Below, piece by piece: positions 1-6,570 of a DNA stretch of 9,039 nucleotides. The stretch is from positions 1 to 9,039 of the forward strand of contig DFOK01000111.1 of assembly GCA_002376715.1 (NCBI GenBank), given 5' to 3'. The notes below the pieces were generated by a model that worked only from the letters and a program-made list of their open reading frames with translations, ran no database searches and was not told the origin of the DNA. The DNA comes from Bacteroidales bacterium UBA3543. Lineage in GTDB: Bacteria; Bacteroidota; Bacteroidia; Bacteroidales; UBA932. How positions within the stretch are numbered: position 1 is the stretch's first letter; the number at the start of each line of letters is the position of its first letter. A program made the translations under genes and the position numbers.

Positions 1-37
1 ATTACATTGAGAATGATATAATTATAATTTAGAATTA

Positions 38-1195
38 TTATAAAATACGATTATTCTTATCAACATGGACGATGAAGGCTCCTTCAAACTTTTTCCGAAG
101 CGCCGGAAGGGCTTTTACTGCCTCCTCTCTTGTAGCAAATCTACCCGTACAGTACTTGTAGTAGCCGTTTTGAAATATTTCGACACAGTTGTTGAGACCC
201 TTGAAGTCAGGTGCTCCCGGCTTAACCTGTTTTTTTGAGGCAAAAATCTGAATCATCCACCAATCTGAAGAGGTGGATTCTGAGGATACCGGCTTCTCTT
301 TTTCGGAAGAAAGATCAGTCGAAGCGGAAGAAACGGGCTTCTCTTTCTCCGAGGAAACACCAGTCGAAGCAGAGGGGGGATCGACCTCCATGCCGGAGTG
401 GGAATCATAATGTTTCTTGAATTCGGAAAAGGCAGTGAAAAGTCTTCCTGCAATCTCCTTGCGCCCTGACTCGGAAGCGAGCTGTTTACGGTCTGCTGCA
501 TTTGAGAGAAATCCTATTTCTACCAGCACTGAGGGCATTGATGTCCTCCATAGCACCAACAGAAGGGCCTGTTTGACTCCTCTGTCCACCGTAATAGGAC
601 CTTTCCGGAGTTGTTCCTGGATTTTTGATGCCATTATTACACTTTGTTCAAAGTGCGCATTCTGCATCAGATTGAAGAAGATGAAAGATTCGGGTTCGTT
701 GGGATCATATCCCTGGTAGGTTGTAGTATAATCATCTTCAAGCAAGATTACGGAGTTTTCCTTCTTACATACCTCCATATTGGAATGACTCTCATCCGTA
801 CCCATTATATAGGTTTCACTTCCGCGTGGCTTGGAGCTTGGAACCGAATTGACATGAATGGAGATAAAGAGGTCAGCCTGGTTGCGATTGGCAATATTGG
901 TTCTCTGGGCCAATGTAAGATAGGTATCTTTTGAACGGGTGTAAACCACCTTAACATCAGGATAGGCATCCTTGATGCGTTGGCCGAGCTTAAGTGCGAC
1001 ATCCAGAGTGATTGTTTTTTCCCGGATTTTGTTGTCTGATGAGATGGCTCCCGGATCTTTTCCGCCGTGACCGGCGTCAATCACCACTGTACGGAGTTTC
1101 ATATCCGAGTTTTGTCCCTTACAAAGCAGCTGATTCAAGAGTACCAGTGTCACAAAGAAGAGGAAAAACAGTGCTCTATTTGGTCTGAATGGCAT
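38..1195 (-). CDS. Secreted N-acetylmuramoyl-L-alanine amidase (Amidase_3) with C-terminal SPOR domain
   Basis: This is a zinc-dependent amidase that cleaves the bond between MurNAc and the stem peptide of peptidoglycan in the periplasm. With the ATG at 1195 it has 385 residues. A hydrophobic signal or anchor segment spans about residues 8-25. The catalytic domain (about 35-264) shows the Amidase_3 signature: His43 in DAGHGG, Glu59 in IREK and His114 in SIHVN as zinc ligands, and Glu226 in LVEIGF as catalytic base. A low-complexity linker follows, then a SPOR-like domain at about 312-382, a fold that in other proteins binds denuded septal glycan. That domain holds two cysteines 14 residues apart that might pair. 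No AMIN domain is present. The reading frame extends upstream to a TTG at 1234, but that TTG lies inside the predicted -7 promoter box, so I prefer 1195. The gene is divergent from lptD. A role in daughter-cell separation is inferred from the SPOR domain. Confidence 0.93.
   Translation of the reverse strand: MPFRPNRALFFLFFVTLVLLNQLLCKGQNSDMKLRTVVIDAGHGGKDPGAISSDNKIREKTITLDVALKLGQRIKDAYPDVKVVYTRSKDTYLTLAQRTNIANRNQADLFISIHVNSVPSSKPRGSETYIMGTDESHSNMEVCKKENSVILLEDDYTTTYQGYDPNEPESFIFFNLMQNAHFEQSVIMASKIQEQLRKGPITVDRGVKQALLLVLWRTSMPSVLVEIGFLSNAADRKQLASESGRKEIAGRLFTAFSEFKKHYDSHSGMEVDPPSASTGVSSEKEKPVSSASTDLSSEKEKPVSSESTSSDWWMIQIFASKKQVKPGAPDFKGLNNCVEIFQNGYYKYCTGRFATREEAVKALPALRKKFEGAFIVHVDKNNRIL
281..370 (-). 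repeat. Two-copy 45-bp tandem repeat in the amidase linker
   Basis: Units 281-325 and 326-370 are 45 bp each and match at 36 of 45 positions by hand alignment. They encode two 15-residue units, ASTGVSSEKEKPVSS and ASTDLSSEKEKPVSS, in the Ser/Lys/Glu-rich linker between the catalytic domain and the SPOR domain. The in-frame period suggests linker growth by duplication. It probably acts as a flexible, length-variable spacer. Confidence 0.85.
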
Positions 1196-1215
1196 ACTAC
1201 TTGTTAAAATTTTAC

Positions 1216-1223
1216 TAATTTTG
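1216..1223 (+). promoter_or_regulatory. Possible -7 box of the lptD promoter (TAATTTTG)
   Basis: The sequence TAATTTTG fits the Bacteroidota -7 consensus TAnnTTTG, 41 bp upstream of the lptD ATG at 1265. No TTTG is found about 19 bp further upstream, so the -33 element is missing or unrecognised and the call is weak. The box overlaps the left arm of the dyad element at 1219-1246. Confidence 0.35.
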
Positions 1224-1246
1224 TCACTTTGCAAATATAGACAAAA
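1219..1246. promoter_or_regulatory. Dyad-symmetric element between the amidase and lptD promoters
   Basis: TTTTGTC (1219-1225) and GACAAAA (1240-1246) form a perfect 7-bp inverted repeat around a 14-bp spacer that itself contains the palindrome TTTGCAAA (1228-1235). Both strands therefore read TTTTGTC followed closely by TTTGC. The element overlaps the predicted -7 boxes of both divergent genes, so it could be an operator for coordinate control or just the symmetry of two back-to-back promoters. Which of these applies is not shown by the sequence. Confidence 0.4.
1232..1239 (-). promoter_or_regulatory. Predicted -7 box of the amidase promoter (TATATTTG)
   Basis: Read on the minus strand, TATATTTG followed by C is a full match to the Bacteroidota -7 consensus TAnnTTTG. 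It lies 36 bp upstream of the chosen ATG at 1195, which would give a leader of about 30 nt. A canonical -33 TTTG at 19-bp spacing is absent; the nearest candidate, TTGG, is 22 bp away. The minus strand shares the 10-mer GCATTTTTTG (1242-1251) with the rho promoter. Confidence 0.5.
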
Positions 1247-1264
1247 AATGCATTTTTGGTGCCA

Positions 1265-4057
1265 ATGTCACTGAACAAACAAATAACATACCTTCTGTCG
1301 ACCATATTGCTCATGATATGCGGGTGCATAACTCTGTTTGCCCAATCGCCCGACTCACTTGTGCAAAGGCAGAGAACATTGTCCGGAGACTCCGTGGTGG
1401 TACTTAAGAATGCTATAAGAGATACGCTGATAACTACCCCACCGGACTCCTTAACTCTGATGGATCTTGAGCGTGATACTACCCTCATATCTCCACCGGA
1501 TTCTCTTTCAATCATAATGGCTGAAACCGACACTACGGGTATCAGTAAGCTTGAGGGTGAGATCAAGGGAATGCTTGAACGGCCTGCTTTTTCAAGTGCC
1601 AAAGATTCCGTTATAGAAGATTTTACAAATGGACGTAAACTTATCTACTATTTCGGTGATGTGACTATGAAATACGGCGATCTGTCACTCAAGGCGGACT
1701 ATATATCCTATGACATGGACAAGAACGTCGTCTTTGCCCGAGGTACGAGAGACACCATTACGGGAGAGCTGATCGGAATACCGGAAATGACCGACCGGGG
1801 CAACACTTACAGGATGGAGGAGGTCTATTACAATTTCACATCAAAGAAAGCCAAAATCAAAAATATGACCACCGAACAGCAGGAGGCTAAGCTTCTGGGA
1901 GAAAATCTTAAGATGATGCCTGACCAGTCGGTAAACATCTCCAGCGGCAAATATACGGTTTGCGATCATGAACATCCCCACTACTATCTGAAACTCACAG
2001 CTGCCAAGATGATTACCCAGCCGAGTCAGAAGACTGTTTTCGGGCCGGCATATGTAGTTGTAGCCGATGTGCCGCTACCTATTGTACTTCCGTTCGGATT
2101 TGTACCTGAGATGCCGGATAGGGCCAGCGGAATCCTTGTTCCTACATACGGAGAGGAAAATGCCCGCGGACTCTATCTTAAAGATTTCGGCTATTCGTTT
2201 GTAATAGGAGACTATTTCGACCTTGCATTGACCGGAGATATCTATTCGTATGGCTCATGGGCAGTAAGGGCAACTTCCAGATACAAGAAGAGGTATTCTT
2301 TCGATGGTTCACTCTCTCTAACCTACTCAAATGACGTTACAGGGGAGCGCGGAGAGAGCAATTTCTTTCAATCCAAGAACTTTGGGGTCATGTGGAGTCA
2401 TTCCCAGGATGCCAAGGCGAGACCGGGAACCTCCTTCAGAGCTTCAGTTAACTTTTCCAGCCCCTCCAACAGTAAATACAACTCCAGAGATATATCACAG
2501 AGTCTGCAGAACCAAGTCTCCTCCTCAATATCCTATTCCAAACAATGGAGCGGCCTTAGTCTCTCAGTCAATGCGCTACACAGCCAGAATTCCCGAGATA
2601 GCTCATATTCCATTACTCTACCAAACCTAACTTTCTCCGTCAACAGGTTTTTCCCCTTCAAGAGAAAGAACAGAGTAGGCAAAGAACGATTCTATGAACA
2701 GATTTCATTCAGTTACAATACAACATTACAGAACAAAGTCAACTTCAAGGCAAGGGAAGTCACTGAGCCCGGATTCATAAACAAGATGCAAAATGGTATG
2801 GCTCATAACTTCCAGATAGGCCTTCCCTCTTTTACACTGCTCAAATATTTACAGTTTTCTCCCAGCGTCTCCTACGGTATGAACTGGGTCTTCCGGGAAA
2901 ACCAGGTTGAATATGATCCTGAAAAAAACCAGGTGGTCACTACAGTCTCCGATCAATTCAGCACCTTAGGCATAATGCAGAACTTTTCTGCAGGACTCTC
3001 CATGAGCACCCGACTCTACGGTATGTTTAATTTTGGCAAGAGGAGCAAGATAGAAGCAATCAGACACATGATAACGCCCTCATTTGGGTTTAGTTACAAA
3101 CCCGAACTTGGTACGCCTATGAACGGCTATATGACATACGAGTACACCGACATTAACGGAGTTGAGAGAACGTATGAATACAACAAATACGCAGGCATGA
3201 TGTATTCTCCCCCCGCAAAGGGGAAAACCGCTGCCATTAATTTCAGTTTTGCAAACAACCTGGAAGCGAAAATCAAGGATGCCGCCGACACTACAGGCAG
3301 AGGTACCAGAAAAATCAAGTTGATAGACAATCTCAATCTCACCGGATCCTACAACTTTCTTGCGGACTCCATGAGAATGTCCAATATCAATATCAGTGCC
3401 GGCACTACCATATTCCAGAAACTTGGCATCAACGGAAATATAGCGCTCGACCCTTATGCCATCGATCCAACAGGAAAGCGCATTAATAAATTCCAAGTGC
3501 TACAGACCGGAAAACTTGCGCGTCTGGTCAACGCAAGTGCTTCACTAAGTTTCTCCCTCAATGGGGAGGGTCAAGGTAAAGGAAATGACGGTGTAAAAGA
3601 TGCCGGGGCTGAGAAAAAGGATGCTAGCTCCTACGGATATGTCTATTATCATCCGATAACCGGCGAATATATTCCGGGAGGCTGGCTATACTACATGAAT
3701 CCCAATTCCCCCTGGTCTGTCAGCTTCAATTACACTTATTCCTATGGCAGAAGTTACAGTTACGCCAATGAACAGCTCCAGACCAAACATACTCATACCC
3801 AAACACTAGGTGTGAATGGACAGATACGTATTACACAAGCACTCAACATAAGCCTCAACACAGGTTTCGATCTCACAAAATTGAAGCTCACAACTACCCA
3901 GTTGAGCGCGACCTATGACCTTCACTGCTTTGCGATTTCCGTCTCCTGGGTGCCTACCGGCCAATGGCAAAGCTGGAGTTTTAGAATCGCAGCAAAGGCG
4001 TCCGCACTCGCCGACCTCCTCCAATTCAAGAAAGCCTCAAGTTTCTGGGACAATTGA
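1265..4057 (+). CDS. lptD: LptD-like outer-membrane LPS-assembly protein (Bacteroidota type)
   Basis: This is the probable outer-membrane translocon that inserts lipopolysaccharide into the outer leaflet. The ATG at 1265 gives 930 residues; the upstream TTG at 1256 only adds three. A signal peptide covers residues 1-26 or so, ending in LFAQ, although ICGC at 18-21 faintly resembles a lipobox. A Pro/Asp/Ser-rich stretch with repeated PPDSL follows. From about residue 125 comes an OstA/LptA-like domain (FGDVTMKYGDLSLKADYISY), including the GKYTVCDHEHPHYYLKL motif typical of this family. From about residue 290 to the end there are alternating aromatic/polar beta-strands of a large barrel, finishing with TYDLHCFAISVSW and a short tail. 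The mature protein has only two cysteines, Cys233 and Cys888, in those two conserved motifs. ridA follows after 51 nt without an evident terminator. The family call is firm; LPS export rests on homology. Confidence 0.88.
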   Translation: MSLNKQITYLLSTILLMICGCITLFAQSPDSLVQRQRTLSGDSVVVLKNAIRDTLITTPPDSLTLMDLERDTTLISPPDSLSIIMAETDTTGISKLEGEIKGMLERPAFSSAKDSVIEDFTNGRKLIYYFGDVTMKYGDLSLKADYISYDMDKNVVFARGTRDTITGELIGIPEMTDRGNTYRMEEVYYNFTSKKAKIKNMTTEQQEAKLLGENLKMMPDQSVNISSGKYTVCDHEHPHYYLKLTAAKMITQPSQKTVFGPAYVVVADVPLPIVLPFGFVPEMPDRASGILVPTYGEENARGLYLKDFGYSFVIGDYFDLALTGDIYSYGSWAVRATSRYKKRYSFDGSLSLTYSNDVTGERGESNFFQSKNFGVMWSHSQDAKARPGTSFRASVNFSSPSNSKYNSRDISQSLQNQVSSSISYSKQWSGLSLSVNALHSQNSRDSSYSITLPNLTFSVNRFFPFKRKNRVGKERFYEQISFSYNTTLQNKVNFKAREVTEPGFINKMQNGMAHNFQIGLPSFTLLKYLQFSPSVSYGMNWVFRENQVEYDPEKNQVVTTVSDQFSTLGIMQNFSAGLSMSTRLYGMFNFGKRSKIEAIRHMITPSFGFSYKPELGTPMNGYMTYEYTDINGVERTYEYNKYAGMMYSPPAKGKTAAINFSFANNLEAKIKDAADTTGRGTRKIKLIDNLNLTGSYNFLADSMRMSNINISAGTTIFQKLGINGNIALDPYAIDPTGKRINKFQVLQTGKLARLVNASASLSFSLNGEGQGKGNDGVKDAGAEKKDASSYGYVYYHPITGEYIPGGWLYYMNPNSPWSVSFNYTYSYGRSYSYANEQLQTKHTHTQTLGVNGQIRITQALNISLNTGFDLTKLKLTTTQLSATYDLHCFAISVSWVPTGQWQSWSFRIAAKASALADLLQFKKASSFWDN

Positions 4058-4108
4058 CAGAACTTCTTTAAATAACACTAACATATTAATATTTAATACT
4101 AATAGATC

Positions 4109-4486
4109 ATGAACAAGACAATAGCTTCTCCCCTCGCTCCCGCAGCAGTGGGACCCTACAGCCAGGCAATAGTTGCCGGCAACACCATTTATGTATCAGG
4201 ACAACTCCCCATTGATGCCTCAACCGGCGAATTTGCTCCGGGAGGAGTAAAGGAACAACTTCACCAAATTTTCAAAAATATCGGATATATCCTCGAGGAA
4301 GCCGGCTACGACTTCACAGATGTGGTAAAGACAACGGTTTATCTCACCGACATGAAAGATTTCGCTGTGATGAACGAGGTTTATGCCGAGTATTACAGCA
4401 AACCCTATCCTGCTCGCGTTGCATATGCAGTTGCAGCACTCCCTAAAGCAGCGCTTGCAGAAGTGGATGTGATAGCAGTAAAATAA
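4109..4486 (+). CDS. ridA: RidA family 2-iminobutanoate/2-iminopropanoate deaminase
   Basis: This small cytosolic protein hydrolyses reactive enamine/imine intermediates released by PLP enzymes such as threonine dehydratase, protecting other PLP enzymes from damage. The 125 residues match the family's usual length, and the fold is expected to be a trimer. Signature positions are present: GPYSQA with Tyr17, Ser30 in YVSGQLP, Asn89, Arg103 in PARVAY (the substrate-carboxylate arginine) and Glu118 near the C-terminus (LAEVDVIAVK). These support an active deaminase rather than a degenerate Rid subgroup. The ATG at 4109 follows an AT-rich leader with no Shine-Dalgarno, usual for this phylum. It lies 51 nt behind lptD on the same strand, with no promoter I could recognise between them, so co-transcription is likely. 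Its link to envelope genes is positional only. Confidence 0.95.
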   Translation: MNKTIASPLAPAAVGPYSQAIVAGNTIYVSGQLPIDASTGEFAPGGVKEQLHQIFKNIGYILEEAGYDFTDVVKTTVYLTDMKDFAVMNEVYAEYYSKPYPARVAYAVAALPKAALAEVDVIAVK

Positions 4487-4498
4487 TTGTACGCATTT

Positions 4499-4529
4499 TT
4501 TGCAAAGTAGATAAAAACCGCTAACTTTG
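4499..4529 (+). promoter_or_regulatory. Bacteroidota-type promoter of rho (TTTG-N19-TAACTTTG)
   Basis: TTTG at 4499-4502 and TAACTTTG at 4522-4529 are separated by exactly 19 bp, matching the -33/-7 arrangement of the Bacteroidota primary sigma factor. It begins 13 nt after the ridA stop codon. The transcription start is expected near 4533-4537, giving a leader of roughly 75 nt before the rho ATG at 4612. This is the best promoter in the window. Confidence 0.75.
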
Positions 4530-4543
4530 CAGTGATTTCATTG

Positions 4544-4595
4544 TGGGAGACAAATAATTACGGTCTTCACGCGGCCGAACACTTATGGTCTCCCA
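4544..4595 (+). promoter_or_regulatory. Nested hairpin in the rho 5' leader
   Basis: TGGGAGAC (4544-4551) pairs perfectly with GTCTCCCA (4588-4595), and a flanking G-U pair is possible. Inside the 36-nt loop, CGGUC (4561-4565) pairs with GGCCG (4573-4577) around a 7-nt loop with one G-U pair. No U-run follows the 3' arm, so this is not an intrinsic terminator. The structure ends 16 nt before the rho ATG. The alternative ATG at 4585 lies at the base of the 3' arm. A cis-regulatory role, for example autoregulation of rho, is inferred. Confidence 0.5.
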
Positions 4596-4611
4596 TTCCA
4601 AAACCATTATA

Positions 4612-6555
4612 ATGTACGACATACTACAATTACAGAGCAAAAGTCTAGAAGAACTGATTGATATTGCAGGGAAGCTCAACATCAAAAAACCTGAATCGAA
4701 GCACGAAGATCTCATTTATCAAATACTCGATGAGCAGGCCATCCAGGGTACAGGTAGACCGGGTCCTAAACCGGTAAAGAAAAAAGTTGTGAAAGAAATA
4801 AAGGAAGTTACCGGCAGCACCGTCGAAACAGCCGAAGCGCAACCAAAGAAACGGGGACGTAAGGCAAGCAGCAAGGAGAGCGATACCGAAGCCAAGACCG
4901 AGTCCAAGGCTAAGGCCGCATCTCCGGCAACCTCAATGCAACCCGGTGAATCTGAAGGTAAGAAGAGCGAAAAAACCGCTCCGGAGCCCAAAAAACCCGG
5001 TCGAAAACCTAAAAAGCAAAGCGAAGAGGCTGCTGCTGAATCTAAGGCTAAAACATCAGAGACTCCTGTCGATAAAAAATCCGTAAAAGAGGTACAACCT
5101 GACGACAAATCAGAGAAAAAACCTGCAAAGACTCAGGAAGTAGCTGAAGCAAAAACTGAAAGCGAAGAGAAACCGAAAAGAGGCACAAGGCCAAGGCAGG
5201 TTGTGAAGAAAGAACCTGTACGCATTGATGTTGAAAGTATCATCGATAAGGAACAGACCGAAACGGATGATCCTAAATCTGAGGAAACCGCAAAAGAACC
5301 AATTAAGGAGAAGACTCAAAAACAAGAATCGACTCAACGGGAACAACGCAGCAGAATCCAGAAAGGAGAACAGAATCACCAACATCACGACCAACATAAC
5401 CATCAGAACACAAAACCTAAAATTGAGTTTGAGGGCATTGTAGAGGCTACCGGAGTTCTGGAAATCATGCCGGACGGATATGGTTTCCTACGCTCTTCCG
5501 ACTACAACTACCTCAACTCTCCCGATGATATCTATGTTTCCCAGTCGCAGATCAAGATGTTTGCACTCAAAACGGGAGATACGATTTTAGGCGAGATCAA
5601 ACCTCCCAGAGAGGGCGACAAATATTTCCCCTTGGTAAAGGTAAACAAGATCAACGGCCGTTCACCGGAATTCATCCGCGACAGAGTGCCTTTTGACTTT
5701 CTCACCCCTCTTTTCCCCGATGAGAAATTCAACCTTACCGGAAAAGGACACAACGACAATTTTTCCATTAGAATCGTGGATCTTTTCACTCCGATCGGGA
5801 AGGGACAGCGAGGCCTGATTGTGGCTCAGCCCAAGACAGGAAAAACGGTGCTTCTGAAGGACATTGCCAATGCGATTGCCGACAATCACCCCGAAGTCTA
5901 TATGATAGTGCTTCTGATTGACGAGCGTCCTGAAGAGGTGACTGATATGCAGCGCAATGTAAAGGCCGAGGTGGTAGCCTCCACATTTGATGAACCTGCG
6001 GAAAGACATGTCAAAGTGGCTAATATGGTACTTGAGAAGGCAAAACGTCTGGTTGAGTGCGGTCACGATGTGGTCATCCTCCTCGACTCAATCACCCGAC
6101 TTGCAAGAGCCTTCAATACGGTACAGCCCGCATCCGGCAAAGTGCTTTCCGGCGGTGTTGACGCCAATGCCCTCCACAGGCCCAAGCGCTTCTTCGGAGC
6201 TGCACGTAATATTGAGAATGGCGGATCGCTCACCATCCTTGCCACCGCTCTGACAGAAACCGGGTCTAAGATGGACGAGGTTATTTTCGAAGAATTCAAG
6301 GGCACGGGTAATCTGGAGCTCCAACTCGACAGAAAACTTTCCAACAAGCGTATCTTCCCCGCAGTGGATGTTACTCTTTCCTCCACCCGTAGAGATGATC
6401 TTCTCTACAATCCCGATTATCTCAATCGCATCTGGATTCTCCGTAACCATCTGGCAGATATGAATTCCGTCGAGGCTATGGAATTCATGAAAGTAAGACT
6501 GCAGAGATGTGCCAATAACGAAGAATTTCTGGTTACAATGGCAAATGGAGAATAA
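4612..6555 (+). CDS. rho: Transcription termination factor Rho with long disordered insertion
   Basis: Rho is a hexameric RNA-dependent ATPase/helicase that ends transcription of untranslated RNA. The ATG at 4612 gives 647 residues, far longer than the 419 of E. coli Rho. In order there is a short SAP-like Rho_N helical segment (1-43); a Lys/Glu/Pro-rich disordered insertion (about 45-268); the primary RNA-binding cold-shock-like fold (about 281-349, with PDGYGFLR); and the RecA-like motor. The motor shows Walker A AQPKTGKT (405-412), Walker B VVILLDSITR (487-496), the Q-loop region VLSGGVDANAL (511-521), the R-loop region FKGTGNLEL (562-570) and an arginine-finger region STRRDDLL (591-598). 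All motor motifs look intact. An in-frame ATG at 4585 would add nine residues (MVSHSKTII), but it lies in the leader hairpin and homologues generally begin at MY-type N-termini, so 4612 is preferred. The gene has its own promoter and is followed after 15 nt by the CNNM gene. Confidence 0.97.
   Translation: MYDILQLQSKSLEELIDIAGKLNIKKPESKHEDLIYQILDEQAIQGTGRPGPKPVKKKVVKEIKEVTGSTVETAEAQPKKRGRKASSKESDTEAKTESKAKAASPATSMQPGESEGKKSEKTAPEPKKPGRKPKKQSEEAAAESKAKTSETPVDKKSVKEVQPDDKSEKKPAKTQEVAEAKTESEEKPKRGTRPRQVVKKEPVRIDVESIIDKEQTETDDPKSEETAKEPIKEKTQKQESTQREQRSRIQKGEQNHQHHDQHNHQNTKPKIEFEGIVEATGVLEIMPDGYGFLRSSDYNYLNSPDDIYVSQSQIKMFALKTGDTILGEIKPPREGDKYFPLVKVNKINGRSPEFIRDRVPFDFLTPLFPDEKFNLTGKGHNDNFSIRIVDLFTPIGKGQRGLIVAQPKTGKTVLLKDIANAIADNHPEVYMIVLLIDERPEEVTDMQRNVKAEVVASTFDEPAERHVKVANMVLEKAKRLVECGHDVVILLDSITRLARAFNTVQPASGKVLSGGVDANALHRPKRFFGAARNIENGGSLTILATALTETGSKMDEVIFEEFKGTGNLELQLDRKLSNKRIFPAVDVTLSSTRRDDLLYNPDYLNRIWILRNHLADMNSVEAMEFMKVRLQRCANNEEFLVTMANGE
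4744..5415 (+). other. Region encoding the Rho disordered, AT-hook-like insertion
   Basis: Residues 45-268 of Rho are low-complexity, rich in Lys, Glu, Pro, Ser and Thr, with almost no hydrophobic core. Four basic Gly/Arg/Pro modules resemble AT-hooks: GRPGPKPVKKK (48-58), KKRGRKASSK (79-88), KKPGRKPKKQ (127-136) and KRGTRPRQVVKK (189-200). Short repeats such as EAKTES (93-98 and 179-184) and ESKAK (97-101 and 143-147) suggest growth by internal duplication. A His/Gln/Asn-rich stretch (255-266) borders the RNA-binding domain. In Bacteroides thetaiotaomicron, a disordered Rho insertion has been linked to phase separation and gut fitness; a similar role here is inference. Confidence 0.85.
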
Positions 6556-6570
6556 TTTTATACATTTAAT

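Noticed and set aside
1..37. AT-rich stretch downstream of the amidase as a terminator
   Set aside because: No GC-containing stem can be formed in these 37 bases, and the window ends before more can be seen.
230..236. Run of seven T in the amidase gene as a slippage or frameshift site
   Set aside because: It encodes Lys-Lys codons in the SPOR domain, and the frame is intact on both sides.
417..934. Overlapping plus-strand open frames of 96-100 codons opposite the amidase
   Set aside because: They run antisense to the catalytic domain with intact zinc ligands, and their translations resemble no protein family.
1232..1234. TTG start that would extend the amidase by 13 residues
   Set aside because: The TTG is part of the predicted -7 box TATATTTG; the ATG at 1195 starts directly before the signal segment.
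1256..1264. TTG or GTG start for lptD upstream of ATG 1265
   Set aside because: It adds only three residues before a normal signal peptide with its own ATG.
3080..3496. A 138-codon open frame on the minus strand inside lptD
   Set aside because: It is antisense to the barrel region of lptD, with no promoter, leader or family resemblance.
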